From contig OZ240665.1 in NCBI GenBank assembly GCA_965198565.1, forward strand, positions 2,604,001-2,668,000: 64,000 nucleotides of DNA, written 5' to 3'. Under the pieces are notes generated by a model, which was not told the DNA's origin, did no database searches, and saw nothing but the letters and a program-made list of their open reading frames with translations. The DNA comes from LMUY01 sp965198565. GTDB lineage: Bacteria; Pseudomonadota; Alphaproteobacteria; Acetobacterales; Acetobacteraceae. The translations under genes were made by a program, and so were the position numbers. This document shows, piece by piece, positions 34,821 to 43,602 of the stretch. Position 1 is the stretch's first letter. The number at the start of each line of letters is the position of its first letter.

Positions 34821-35281
34821 TCCGTCGATGTGGGTTCCTCGAGCGAGCCGAGGAAGACCTCGAAGTCCTTGGCCTCGCGGAAATCGCGATAGACGCTGGC
34901 GAAGCGGACGTAGGCGACAGCGTCGACCTCCTTCAGCGTCTCCATCACCATCTCGCCGATCTGCTTGGAGGGGATTTCGGTTTCGCCCGAGGCTTCGAGC
35001 TGGCGGACGATGCCGTTGACGATCCGCTCCATGCGCTCCTCGCTGACCGGGCGCTTGCGCAGGGCGATGCGCACGGAGCGGGCGAGCTTATCGCGGTCGA
35101 ACGCGACCCGGCGGCTGTCGGACTTCACCACGGTGAGTTCGCGCAGTTGCACCCGTTCGATGGTGGTGAAGCGCTGCCCGCAGGCGATGCAGGAGCGCCG
35201 GCGGCGGATGGCGGCGGAGTCCTCGGTGGGGCGGCTGTCTTTCACCTGGGTGTCGTCATGGCCGCAGAACGGGCACCTCAT
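34817..35281 (-). CDS. nrdR: Transcriptional repressor NrdR
   Basis: NrdR senses ATP/dATP and represses ribonucleotide reductase genes. The product is 154 aa. The N-terminal zinc ribbon is MRCPFCGHDDTQV with CIACGQRFTT. The ATP-cone domain follows (VVKSDSRRVAFDRDKLARSVRIALRKRPV). It heads ribD-ribE-ribB-ribH-nusB in the standard alphaproteobacterial order. Confidence 0.97.
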   Translation of the reverse strand: MRCPFCGHDDTQVKDSRPTEDSAAIRRRRSCIACGQRFTTIERVQLRELTVVKSDSRRVAFDRDKLARSVRIALRKRPVSEERMERIVNGIVRQLEASGETEIPSKQIGEMVMETLKEVDAVAYVRFASVYRDFREAKDFEVFLGSLEEPTSTE

Positions 35282-35371
35282 GGGGGTAGGCTGGTCGAAG
35301 TGGAGGCGGCCTGGTCAGTCACTTCATCTTTTGTGGCCGGATCGATAAGCTTGGCGGCGAAGGAGCTTACG

Positions 35372-35632
35372 ATGGCACTGCAACTCGGCGCCTTGCGCGA
35401 TGCCTTGATCGAGGCAGGGGCGAGCCACGCGACGGCAGACCGGGCTTCGGAGGAAGTTGCCACCTATAACACGCGGCTGGCCGGCATGGAGACGAGGCTG
35501 GCGGTTCTGACGTGGATGGCGGGCGCGGTCATTGGGCTAACGCTGCTGGTGCTTGGCAACGTGATCGCGCTTTGGGCCAAGCTTCGCGACATCAGCGGCC
35601 AGTTGACCCAGATCGGCCACTCGTTGCACTGA
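35372..35632 (+). CDS. Small coiled-coil membrane protein
   Basis: The product is 86 aa with an AAGGAG ribosome-binding site 6 bases before the ATG. A helical N-terminal half (LRDALIEAGASHATADRASEEVA) is followed by one transmembrane helix at about 51-69 and a short C-terminal helix. The pattern of a helix preceding a single C-terminal membrane span resembles DUF1640-like coiled-coil proteins, a tentative match. It lies on the opposite strand between nrdR and glyA. Confidence 0.6.
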   Translation: MALQLGALRDALIEAGASHATADRASEEVATYNTRLAGMETRLAVLTWMAGAVIGLTLLVLGNVIALWAKLRDISGQLTQIGHSLH

Positions 35633-35641
35633 CTGCCACCC

Positions 35642-36937
35642 TCAATAGATCGGAAACCGCGCGCACAGCGCCCGCACCCGGTCCGCCACCGCCTGCTCCA
35701 CCGTATCGTTGGAACCGTCGTTCGAGCGCGACAGACCCTCCAGTACCGCGTTGATCATCTCTCCCACCGCGCGGAACTCCTCCGCGCCGAAGCCGCGCGT
35801 GGTGGCGGCGGGGCTGCCGAGGCGGATGCCGCTGGTGATGGCGGGCTTCGCCGGGTCGAACGGGATGGCGTTCTTGTTGGTGGTGATCAGCGCGCGCTCC
35901 AGGCTCGCCTCGGCGGCCTTGCCCGTGGTGTTCTTGGGGCGCAGGTCCACCAGCACCAGGTGGCAATCGGTGCCGCCCGTCACGATGTCGCAGCCCAGGC
36001 CACGCAGCGTCTCGCCCAACACGCGGGCGTTCTCCAGCACGGCGCGCTGGTAGGCGCGGAACTCGGGGCGCAGCGCTTCGCCGAACGCGGCCGCTTTGGC
36101 GGCGATCACGTGCATCAGCGGGCCGCCCTGCAGGCCGGGGAACACGGCGGAGTTGATCGCCTTGGCCAGCGCCTCGTCATTGGTGAGGATCATGCCGCCG
36201 CGCGGGCCACGCAGCGTCTTGTGGGTGGTGGTGGTCACCACATGGGCGTGGGGCAGGGGCGATGGATACAGCCCGGCGGCCACCAGCCCGGCGCAATGCG
36301 CCATGTCCACCAGGAACAACGCGCCCACCGCGTCGGCCACGGCACGGATGCGGGCGAAGTCGATCGCGCGCGGGTAGGCCGAGCCGCCGGCGATGATCAT
36401 GCGCGGCTTCTCGGCATGCGCCAGCCGCTCCAGCTCCTCATAGTCGAGCAGGCCGTCCTCGCGCCGCACACCGTATTGCACGGCACGGAACCACTTGCCG
36501 GAGAGATTGGGCGCGGCGCCATGCGTCAGGTGCCCGCCGGAGGCCAGGCTCATGCCCAGGATGGTGTCGCCGGGCTTGAGCGTGGCCAGGAACACCGCCT
36601 GGTTGGCCTGCGCGCCGGAATGCGGCTGCACGTTGACGAAGCCGGCGCCGAACAGCTCCTTCGCCCGGTCGATCGCCAAGGTCTCGGCAATGTCCACCTC
36701 GTGGCAGCCGCCGTAGTAGCGGCGGCCCGGGTAGCCCTCGGCGTATTTGTTGGTCAGCACCGAGCCCTGCGCCTCCAGCACGGCGGCGGAAACGATGTTT
36801 TCCGAGGCGATCAGCTCGATGCCGTCCTGCTGGCGGGCCAGTTCGCCACGCAGCGCGGCGGCCAGCGCCGGGTCGGTTTCGCCGAGCGGGGCGGAGAAGA
36901 AGCGGCTGGTGAGCGTGGTGGGGGTTTGCTCGTTCAT
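35642..36937 (-). CDS. glyA: Serine hydroxymethyltransferase
   Basis: GlyA is a PLP enzyme that converts serine and tetrahydrofolate to glycine and methylene-THF. The product is 431 aa from the ATG at 36937. Visible are IELIASENIVS, the YPGRRYYGG motif, the PLP lysine in VVTTTTHKTLRGPRGG and the C-terminal TSGIRLGSPAATTRGF. The open frame upstream is a shadow of the hydrolase gene. It overlaps that gene by 4 bases (ATGA). Confidence 0.97.
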   Translation of the reverse strand: MNEQTPTTLTSRFFSAPLGETDPALAAALRGELARQQDGIELIASENIVSAAVLEAQGSVLTNKYAEGYPGRRYYGGCHEVDIAETLAIDRAKELFGAGFVNVQPHSGAQANQAVFLATLKPGDTILGMSLASGGHLTHGAAPNLSGKWFRAVQYGVRREDGLLDYEELERLAHAEKPRMIIAGGSAYPRAIDFARIRAVADAVGALFLVDMAHCAGLVAAGLYPSPLPHAHVVTTTTHKTLRGPRGGMILTNDEALAKAINSAVFPGLQGGPLMHVIAAKAAAFGEALRPEFRAYQRAVLENARVLGETLRGLGCDIVTGGTDCHLVLVDLRPKNTTGKAAEASLERALITTNKNAIPFDPAKPAITSGIRLGSPAATTRGFGAEEFRAVGEMINAVLEGLSRSNDGSNDTVEQAVADRVRALCARFPIY

Positions 36938-37809
36938 GGGGCGGCCTCGTGCGGGGTTGGCGCTTGTATCATGGGGGTGGCGGGCGGCGAAGTCAGCGGT
37001 GGGAGAGCCGCGATGAACGCGGGCACGCGCTGCAGCACGTCCGCGCGGGCGGCCGGGTCGCTGCCGGTGTGCGCGTCGCCGGACGCGGTGTTGGCGGTGC
37101 CCGCGCGCAGCTTCACCGGGCGGTCCGCCACGTCGAAGTCGTGATAGGCGCCGGCATAGCTCACCAAGGTGATCTCCGTGTGGTGTTCGGCCAGCGTGTG
37201 GCAGGGGGCGGCGGCGGTCCAGTCGTCCGCCTCGCCGATCATGATCAGCAAGGGGGCGGCAGGCTGCCAGGCGGGCATGGCCAGCGCGGGGCGGCAGGCT
37301 GGATAGAACGCCACCATGCCGCGAACCAGTCCGGACGGCAGGTCGGCGCCGCCGCCGGTGGTCAGCACCGTGGACGCGCCGTCCGACCAGCCCATCAGCA
37401 CCAGCCCGCCCGGGGGCGTGCCGGGTTGGGCGGCGAGCCATTGTAGGGCGGCAATGGCGTCCTGCCGTCGCACGCCGGTCGCGGTGACGGCCCGGTCGCG
37501 CATCGGCAGCCCGCATTGCGAGGTCAGGCCGCGGGAGCCGAAACTGTCGGGCAGCAGGACGGTGTGGCCCTGCGCGGCGAGGCGGCGCGCCCAGTCGTAG
37601 TCGCGATGCGGGAACGGCCCGCTGCAGCCATGCAGGGCCACGATGGCGGGGCCGGCGGGCTGCCCTTGCGCCGGGAACAGCGCCGCCTTGAGGGTGACGC
37701 CGTCCGGCCCGGGAAGTTGGACGGTCTCGGCGCGGCAAGCTGTCACCAAGCAAAGCGGGGCGGGCATCAACATCACCAGCAGGAAGAGCAGGCGCATGGC
37801 ATGGTCCAT
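36934..37809 (-). CDS. Dienelactone hydrolase family protein, exported
   Basis: The product is an alpha/beta hydrolase of about 290 aa with an N-terminal signal (RLLFLLVMLMPAPLCLVTACRA). Catalytic residues are readable: the oxyanion-region ALHGCSG, the nucleophile serine in LMGWSDGAST, an aspartate in GEADDW and a histidine in AYHDFDV. The family nucleophile is often Cys, so a Ser makes an esterase-type role likely. The LVTAC stretch also resembles a lipobox. It precedes glyA with a 4-base overlap, although functions are unrelated. Confidence 0.8.
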   Translation of the reverse strand: MDHAMRLLFLLVMLMPAPLCLVTACRAETVQLPGPDGVTLKAALFPAQGQPAGPAIVALHGCSGPFPHRDYDWARRLAAQGHTVLLPDSFGSRGLTSQCGLPMRDRAVTATGVRRQDAIAALQWLAAQPGTPPGGLVLMGWSDGASTVLTTGGGADLPSGLVRGMVAFYPACRPALAMPAWQPAAPLLIMIGEADDWTAAAPCHTLAEHHTEITLVSYAGAYHDFDVADRPVKLRAGTANTASGDAHTGSDPAARADVLQRVPAFIAALPPLTSPPATPMIQAPTPHEAAP

Positions 37810-37861
37810 GGTTCCGGCTTCCGCTCTAGTCTCGATCGGGCGGCGGCGCTAGGTTTTGCCC

Positions 37862-38854
37862 ATGACCTATGGCCAATATCCAACCACGCGCCTGCGCCGC
37901 AACCGAACCGACGCCTGGACCCGGCGCCTGGTCGCCGAGACGCGGCTTTCGGTGGACGACCTGATCTGGCCGGTGTTCGTGGCGGACGGGAGCGATCGGG
38001 TCACTCCGGTCGAGTCGATGCCGGGCCAGGTGCGTGTGACGGTGGATCGGCTGGCCGAGCATGTCCGCCCCGCGGCCGAGCTGCGCATCCCGGCCATCGC
38101 GCTGTTCGCCCATGTCGACACGGCGAAAAAGGATGCGGAGGGGACGGAGGCGGGCAATCCGGAGAACGTCGTGTGCCGGGCCGCGCGGCTGCTCAAGCGG
38201 GAATATCCGGACATCGGCCTGATGGGGGACGTGGCGCTCGACTGCTACACCAACCATGGCCATGACGGGGTGCTGCGCGACGGGCGCATCCACAACGACG
38301 ACAGCATCGCCGCCCTGCGCATCCAGGCGCTGCGCCAGGCCGAGGCGGGGATCGATATCGTCGGCCCCTCCGACATGATGGACGGCCGCATTGCCGCCAT
38401 CCGCGCCACGCTGGACGAGGCGGGGCTGCTGGACACCCGGATCATGAGCTACGCGGCCAAGTATGCCAGCGCGTTCTACGGCCCGTACCGCGACGCGGTC
38501 GGCACGGGGGTGGCGCTGCAGGGCGACAAGAAGACCTACCAGATGGACCCGGCCAATTCCGACGAGGCGCTGCGCGAGGTGGCGCTCGACCTGGCCGAGG
38601 GCGCGGACATGGTGATGGTGAAGCCCGGCATGCCGTATTTGGACATCGTGCGCCGGGTGCATGAGGCGTTTGCCGTGCCGACGTTCGTGTACCAAGTTTC
38701 GGGTGAGTACGCGATGATCACCGGGGCGGCGCAGCGCGGCTGGATCGATGGCGAGCGGGCGATGATGGAGAGCCTGGCCGGGTTCAAGCGCGCCGGGGCG
38801 GCGGGCGTGCTGACGTATTTCGCGCCCGACGCGGCGAGGGTGCTCGGGCGGTAG
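37862..38854 (+). CDS. hemB: Porphobilinogen synthase (delta-aminolevulinic acid dehydratase)
   Basis: HemB condenses two 5-aminolevulinate molecules in haem and corrinoid synthesis. The product is 330 aa. The metal site reads GDVALDCYTNHGHDG, the Mg-dependent type with aspartates replacing the zinc cysteines. The Schiff-base lysines lie in SYAAKYASAFYGPYR and MVKPGMPYLD. The ATG at 37862 is preferred to a TTG two codons earlier. Divergent from the hydrolase-glyA pair. Confidence 0.96.
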   Translation: MTYGQYPTTRLRRNRTDAWTRRLVAETRLSVDDLIWPVFVADGSDRVTPVESMPGQVRVTVDRLAEHVRPAAELRIPAIALFAHVDTAKKDAEGTEAGNPENVVCRAARLLKREYPDIGLMGDVALDCYTNHGHDGVLRDGRIHNDDSIAALRIQALRQAEAGIDIVGPSDMMDGRIAAIRATLDEAGLLDTRIMSYAAKYASAFYGPYRDAVGTGVALQGDKKTYQMDPANSDEALREVALDLAEGADMVMVKPGMPYLDIVRRVHEAFAVPTFVYQVSGEYAMITGAAQRGWIDGERAMMESLAGFKRAGAAGVLTYFAPDAARVLGR

Positions 38855-38868
38855 GTTCCCTGCCTTGC

Positions 38869-38918
38869 CTCTCCCTCTCCCTCTGGGAGTGTACAGGGAG
38901 AGGGCAGGGGTGAGGGTG
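38869..38918. repeat. REP-like palindromic repeat after hemB
   Basis: CTCTCCCTCTCCCTCTGGGAGTGTACAGGGAGAGG plus CAGGGGTGAGGGTGG, a longer-looped copy of the dispersed repeat, 15 bases past hemB. It can serve as the hemB terminator. Confidence 0.7.
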
Positions 38919-38958
38919 GCCGCTGCCACCGCAAGCGCGACCGCTCGCCATCCTAAAA

Positions 38959-38982
38959 GCCCTCTCCCTCTGGGCAAGGGTG
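38959..38982. repeat. Truncated REP-like repeat at the transposase remnant
   Basis: CCCTCTCCCTCTGGGCAAGGGTGA is a worn half copy directly abutting the decayed transposase, possibly cut by its insertion. Confidence 0.4.
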
Positions 38983-40060
38983 AACTGGGCGGCTTCGGCG
39001 ATGTGCGGCTGCGTCGGGTTGGGGGCGCGGCTGTTGGAGGCGATGCAGGACGCGCCGAGCATGTCTCTGCACGCGCTGGCGCAGACCCGCAACGAAGCCA
39101 AGCAGTTCGAGCGTTCTTGGCCAATGGCGCGGTCAGCGCCGACGAGATGCTGGTGCATGCCGGGCAAATCACCGCTCAGCGTGTGGCCGGGCGGCATGTG
39201 CTGGCGATCCAAGACACCAGCGGACTGCACTTTGAGGGTCATGCTGCCAGCAAGCGTGGGTTCGGCCGTGCCGGGAACGGCCGCGACATCGGCCTGTTCT
39301 TGCATCCAACGGTTGCGGTCGATGCGGCCAATGGCGGTGTGATCGGCTTGGTTGGTGCGCAGCGGATCAACCACCAGCGGGCTTGTCGACGCCCGCCGCG
39401 CGCGTGGTGCCGACGACAAGGAATTGCGCCGGTGGCTGGCATCGGCCGAGACGGCCGCTTCGGTGCTCGAGCACGCCGCAATGATCACCATGGTGGGTGA
39501 TCGCGAAAGCGACGTGTATGACCTGCTCGCCCGCCGTCCTGCGCAGAGACACCTGCTGTGCCGGGCCGCGCAGGACCGAGCCTTGGCGGGGCTCGCGGCT
39601 GTTCGCCCACTGCGCCGCCTGGCCCGAGCGGGATCATGCGGTCATCGAGCTGCCCGCCCGTGGCGGCCGCCAGCGCGCTCGGCCACGGTTGCGATGCGGT
39701 TCGGCGCGGTCACGCTGCAGCGGCCCAAGACCGCCAGCGCAGACTTGCCCGCCACAGTGAGCCTGCGCGTGGTCGACGTGGCCGAAATCGATCCAGCGGA
39801 CCCCAAACAGGCGGTGCATTGGTGCCTGCTGACCACGCATGCCGTGCCGGACTTGGCCCACGCCCGGGCGGTGCTTGGCTGGTATCAGGCGTGCTGGACG
39901 ATAAGCAGGTGTATCGCACGCTCAAGAGCGCGGGGGCCCAGGCCGAGACGTCGCAGCTCACCGAGGCGACCCGGTCCGTCAAGTTGCTGGATGGCCAGGT
40001 CAACGGCAGGATCGCTCGGAATCGCAACGAGACGGCTTCGAGCTGCTTGGAACACCAGGC
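38980..40060 (+). pseudogene. Decayed IS4/Tn5-like transposase
   Basis: Fragments in all three forward frames spell a Tn5-family (IS4) DDE transposase. They are NWAASAM at the start, ANGAVSADEMLVHAG and VLAIQDTSGL (first catalytic Asp), ELRRWLASAE with MVGDRESDVYDLL (second Asp), and VHWCLLTTHAVPDLAHA. Near the end come WYQACW and VYRTLKSAGAQAETSQLT, where the catalytic Glu region is lost. At least four frameshifts are needed to join them, so it is inactive. No clean terminal inverted repeats were found. Palindromic repeats flank both sides. Confidence 0.85.
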
Positions 40061-40106
40061 CACAACACGCTCGCAGTTCGCGAAGTCGTCGTCCGCAGCA
40101 ACCTTC

Positions 40107-40147
40107 CTTCCCCCTCTCCTTCTAGGAGAGGGTCGGGGTGAGGGTGG
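40107..40147. repeat. REP-like palindromic repeat
   Basis: CTCTCCTTCT-AGGAGAGGG followed by TCGGGGTGAGGGTGG, a standard copy between the transposase remnant and cdd. Confidence 0.75.
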
Positions 40148-40236
40148 CGCCAGGACGTGTCCAGGCCGCCTGACGCGACCCCATAGATCAAGCGCCCTCC
40201 TCGAAACACCGCCGCCGCATGCCAGCTTCCACCAGC

Positions 40237-40647
40237 CTACAAGCGCTGATACGGCAGCGGCAGCAGCAGCCGCACCGCCATCCGCGCCACCCCGCTCCCA
40301 TTCGGCACGATCACGTCGGCCGCCGGGTCGAAATCCGTCAGCATCTCCCGGCACGCCCCACACGGCGGCACCACCGCCAGCTCCTGCACCGCCTCGTCCG
40401 CCTTCGGGTGCCGCACCGCCACGGCACACGCGACCGTCCCGTCCCCTTCCAGGATCGCCCGCCCCAGCGCCACCGCCTCCGCACACACCGACAACCGCCC
40501 GACCGTCGCCCCCAGATGCACGCCCGTCCAAATCCGCCCGTCGCGCGACCGCAACGCCGCGCCCACCGTGTGCCAATGCGGCCGATAGTGCTTCAGCAGG
40601 ACGGCGCGCGCCGCCTCCACCAGGTCTTCATCCGCGGCGTCCAGCAT
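40237..40647 (-). CDS. Cytidine deaminase family protein
   Basis: The product is a zinc-dependent nucleoside deaminase of 136 aa. The catalytic motif is VCAEAVALGRA (Cys plus the proton-shuttle Glu) with PPCGACREML supplying the other two zinc cysteines. The compact form resembles tetrameric cytidine deaminases and blasticidin-S deaminases, and the exact substrate is open. The ATG at 40647 overlaps the recA stop (TGATG), and a GTG at 40650 is an alternative. It is cotranscribed behind recA. Confidence 0.82.
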   Translation of the reverse strand: MLDAADEDLVEAARAVLLKHYRPHWHTVGAALRSRDGRIWTGVHLGATVGRLSVCAEAVALGRAILEGDGTVACAVAVRHPKADEAVQELAVVPPCGACREMLTDFDPAADVIVPNGSGVARMAVRLLLPLPYQRL

Positions 40648-41684
40648 CACTCGGCGGCTTCGGCGTCCTCACCGTCTTCCGGCCCGGTGATCATCGCCCG
40701 CTCGACCACCACCGCCTGGTCCCGCACCCGCTTCTCGATGCTATCCGCCACCTCCGGATGGTCCTTCAGGAACGACTTGGCGTTCTCCCGCCCCTGCCCA
40801 ATCCGCTGGCTGTCGTAGGAGAACCAGGCCCCCGACTTCTCCACCACGCCCGCCTTCACCCCCAGGTCGATCAACTCGCCCCGCTTGCTGATCCCCTCGC
40901 CATACATGATGTCGAACTCCACCTGCCGGAACGGCGGCGCCATCTTGTTCTTCACCACCTTCACCCGGGTCTGGTTGCCCACCACCACATCCCGGTCCTT
41001 GATCTGCCCGATCCGCCGGATCTCCATCCGGATCGAGGCATAGAACTTCAGCGCATTGCCCCCAGTCGTCGTCTCCGGATTGCCGAACATGACGCCGATC
41101 TTTAGCCGGATTTGGTTAAGAAATATCAGCATGGTCTTGGATTTCGACACGCTGCCCGTGAGCTTGCGCAACGCCTGGCTCATCAGCCGCGCATGCAGCC
41201 CCACATGCGTGTCGCCCATCTCGCCCTCGAGCTCCGCCCGCGGCACTAGCGCCGCCACGCTGTCGATCACCACGATGTCGATCGCCCCGGACCGCACCAG
41301 CGTGTCGCAGATCTCCAGCGCCTGCTCGCCCCCATCCGGCTGCGACAGCAGCAGGTTGTCCACGTCCACCCCCAGCTTGCGGGCATACAGCGGGTCCAGC
41401 GCGTGCTCGGCGTCGATGAACGCACAGGTGCCGCCCCGCCGCTGCGCCTCGGCGATGGCATGCAGCGCCAAGGTCGTCTTGCCCGAACTCTCCGGCCCGT
41501 AGATCTCCACGATCCGCCCGCGCGGCAACCCGCCGATCCCGAGCGCCAGGTCCAGTCCCAGCGAGCCGGACGAAATCACGTCCACCTGCTCGTCGGCGCG
41601 CGACCCCATGCGCATGATCGAGCCCTTGCCGAACGCCCGCTCAATCTGCGTCAGGGCAGCGTCGAGCGCCTTGGTTCTGTCCAT
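40647..41684 (-). CDS. recA: Recombinase RecA
   Basis: RecA forms filaments on single-stranded DNA for strand exchange and triggers LexA self-cleavage. The product is 345 aa from the ATG at 41684, which has AAAGGA 6 bases upstream, and an ATG at 41702 precedes that site and is less likely. Walker A is GPESSGKTT, Walker B is VVIDSVAAL, loop L2 includes NPETTTGGNALKF, and the C-terminus is acidic. A LexA-type box and promoter are readable upstream. Confidence 0.97.
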   Translation of the reverse strand: MDRTKALDAALTQIERAFGKGSIMRMGSRADEQVDVISSGSLGLDLALGIGGLPRGRIVEIYGPESSGKTTLALHAIAEAQRRGGTCAFIDAEHALDPLYARKLGVDVDNLLLSQPDGGEQALEICDTLVRSGAIDIVVIDSVAALVPRAELEGEMGDTHVGLHARLMSQALRKLTGSVSKSKTMLIFLNQIRLKIGVMFGNPETTTGGNALKFYASIRMEIRRIGQIKDRDVVVGNQTRVKVVKNKMAPPFRQVEFDIMYGEGISKRGELIDLGVKAGVVEKSGAWFSYDSQRIGQGRENAKSFLKDHPEVADSIEKRVRDQAVVVERAMITGPEDGEDAEAAE

Positions 41685-41811
41685 GTCCAGTCCTTTGCCC
41701 ATGCATACGGGCGTCTTGCTATTGTGTCACAGCCATCGAGACAGCCGCAACCACACGCCGCCGCGGCCTCGCCGGAGTTCGCCTTCAGTTCTCAACGAGC
41801 CGCCTGCCTCG

Positions 41812-41840
41812 TTAATAAAGCACTCTCGTTTTGTTCACAA
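41812..41840 (-). promoter_or_regulatory. recA promoter
   Basis: On the minus strand TTGTGA (41840-41835) and TATTAA (41817-41812) are exactly 17 bases apart, a good vegetative promoter about 130 bases before the recA start. The -35 box directly abuts the SOS box. Confidence 0.7.
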
Positions 41841-41855
41841 GAACGAGAACGGAAC
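41841..41855 (-). promoter_or_regulatory. LexA (SOS) box of recA
   Basis: GTTC-CGTTCTC-GTTC on the minus strand fits the alphaproteobacterial LexA operator GTTC-N7-GTTC exactly. It sits immediately upstream of the -35 box, so LexA binding would block polymerase. Confidence 0.78.
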
Positions 41856-41882
41856 GAGGTTTGCTCGCCCAAAAGCACTCGA

Positions 41883-41947
41883 GTTAGTCACTCAAGTTAG
41901 TCACCAGGGCTCAGGTTAGTCGCTCAGGTTAGTCGCTCAGGTTAGTC
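41883..41947. repeat. 13-bp direct repeat cluster between cckA and recA
   Basis: GTTAGTC occurs five times with starts spaced 13, 19, 13 and 13 bases, in the unit GTTAGTCGCTCAG or close variants. It begins just upstream of the recA SOS promoter and runs up to 2 bases from the cckA stop. Protein-binding iterons or slipped-strand expansion are both possible. Confidence 0.8.
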
Positions 41948-41949
41948 AC

Positions 41950-43602
41950 TTATGGTTTGCCAGCGTCCTCCCTAACAGCTTCCAACCGAGTCTCAAGCGC
42001 GCCAATCAGCTCCTTCATGACGTAGGGTTTTGCCATGAACTGGATGTGCGCCTGCGCCAGCCGCTTGCGCAACGCCTCGTCGGCATAGCCCGACACCAGG
42101 ATCGCCGGCAGCCCAGGACGGATCATCCGCACCGCCGCCACCAGCCCGGCGCCGTCCAGCCCAGGCATCGTGAGGTCCGACACCACGGCACACACCTCCG
42201 CCGCCACCGCCGGGTCCGACAGCAGCGCCAACGCCGCCTCGGCACACGCCGCAGGCAACACGCGCCACCCCCGCCGCGACAGCGCCCGCTCGGCCAGCCG
42301 GCGCACCCCGTCCTCGTCATCCACCAGCAGGATCGTCCCCACCGCATCGTGCCGCGCCGGCGGCTTGGCCGGGTTCGGCACCGGAATGGCCGCCGCCGCC
42401 TCGTCCACCCGCGGCAGGTAGACCCGCACCCGCGTTCCCTTGCCCACGGCGCTGTCCACGGCGAGGAAACCGTCTGACTGCCGAATAATGCCCTGCACCG
42501 TGGCCAAGCCCAGGCCATTGCCGCCCTGGTCACGCCTTGTGGTGAAAAACGGCTCGAAAATCCGCGGCAACACCTCCCGCGGGATGCCCACCCCCGTGTC
42601 CTGCACCTCCACCATCACGTAGTTGCCCGGCGCAATCGTCTCCGTGTCCCGCACAAGCGGCCGGAACAGGTCCATATGCCCGGTGCGCAACGTCAGCCGC
42701 CCGCCCTGCGGCATCGCATCCCGCGCGTTGACCGCGAGATTGACCAGCACCTGGTCGAGCTGCGTGGGATCCACCCGCACCGTCCGCCCCGGTTGCTCCA
42801 ACTCCAGCTCGACCGCCACGCCGCTGCCGAGCAAACGCCGCAGCAACGTCAAGATATTGCCGACCGCCGCGTTCAAGCCCAAGGCGCGCGGCTGCAACGC
42901 CTGCTGCCGCCCGAACGCCAGCAATTGCCGCACCAGGTCGGCGCCCCGGATCGCGCTGGCGCGGATCTGCCGCAGATCCTCCATCGTTTCGGCATCCGCC
43001 TGCGCCCGGTCCAGCGCGTCATCCGCCGACCCCAGCACCGCGGTCAGCAGATTGTTGAAATCATGCGCGATGCCCCCCGCCAACTGGCCAACCGCCTGCA
43101 GCTTCTGGCTCTGGTTGAGCTGCACCTCGAGCGCCTTTTGCGTCGAGACATCGATAAGCTGCAGGATGGCGCCGCTGACCGTCCCATCCTGCTCGCGCAT
43201 CGGCACCGCCGTCAGCTCGACCGCCTTCACCGCCCCGTCCGGCCGTCCGCGCACGACCGAGGCATAGCCACGCAACACCGCACGGCCGTTCAACACCGGC
43301 CCGAGTTCCTCCCAGACGCCGGGGCTGCGTTGGTCGCAAAAGATATGCCTCGCCGAGCGACCCGGCGACACATCGCACTCCCGGCTCAGCAGGCGGCGCA
43401 ACTCGTGATTGACCCGAACCAGGTCGCCGTTCGCGTCGATCACCGCCGTGCCGACGGCCGAGGCGTCGAACAGCAGTTTCGCCACCGCGTCGCTTGGCTG
43501 GCTCAGCGGGCCGAGCAGGGAACCCGGCCGCAGCGGTTCTGTCGACGGTTGCCGCCGCTCGGCCGCTTCGCTCATTGCCGCTGGGGCGGCATCGCTGCTC
43601 AT
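41950..43602 (-). CDS. cckA: Hybrid sensor histidine kinase, CckA-like
   Basis: The product is 550 aa from the ATG at 43602, which overlaps the flhB stop (ATGA). A PAS-like domain (about 40-155, LLFDASAVGTAVIDANGDLVRVN) precedes the HisKA domain with phospho-acceptor His180 in GGIAHDFNNLLTAVLG. A HATPase domain follows (NLAVNARDAMPQGG, DTGVGIP, FFTTRRDQGGNGLGLATV), then a receiver with Asp476 (VVSDLTMPGLDG) and Lys525. This is the CckA layout, the kinase that feeds ChpT-CtrA in alphaproteobacteria. No transmembrane span is seen, unlike Caulobacter CckA. Its place at the end of a flagellar operon fits CtrA control of motility. Confidence 0.85.
   Translation of the reverse strand: MSSDAAPAAMSEAAERRQPSTEPLRPGSLLGPLSQPSDAVAKLLFDASAVGTAVIDANGDLVRVNHELRRLLSRECDVSPGRSARHIFCDQRSPGVWEELGPVLNGRAVLRGYASVVRGRPDGAVKAVELTAVPMREQDGTVSGAILQLIDVSTQKALEVQLNQSQKLQAVGQLAGGIAHDFNNLLTAVLGSADDALDRAQADAETMEDLRQIRASAIRGADLVRQLLAFGRQQALQPRALGLNAAVGNILTLLRRLLGSGVAVELELEQPGRTVRVDPTQLDQVLVNLAVNARDAMPQGGRLTLRTGHMDLFRPLVRDTETIAPGNYVMVEVQDTGVGIPREVLPRIFEPFFTTRRDQGGNGLGLATVQGIIRQSDGFLAVDSAVGKGTRVRVYLPRVDEAAAAIPVPNPAKPPARHDAVGTILLVDDEDGVRRLAERALSRRGWRVLPAACAEAALALLSDPAVAAEVCAVVSDLTMPGLDGAGLVAAVRMIRPGLPAILVSGYADEALRKRLAQAHIQFMAKPYVMKELIGALETRLEAVREDAGKP

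Noticed and set aside
41883..41947. CRISPR array
   Set aside because: The repeats are 7 to 13 bases with spacers of about 6 bases and no cas genes.
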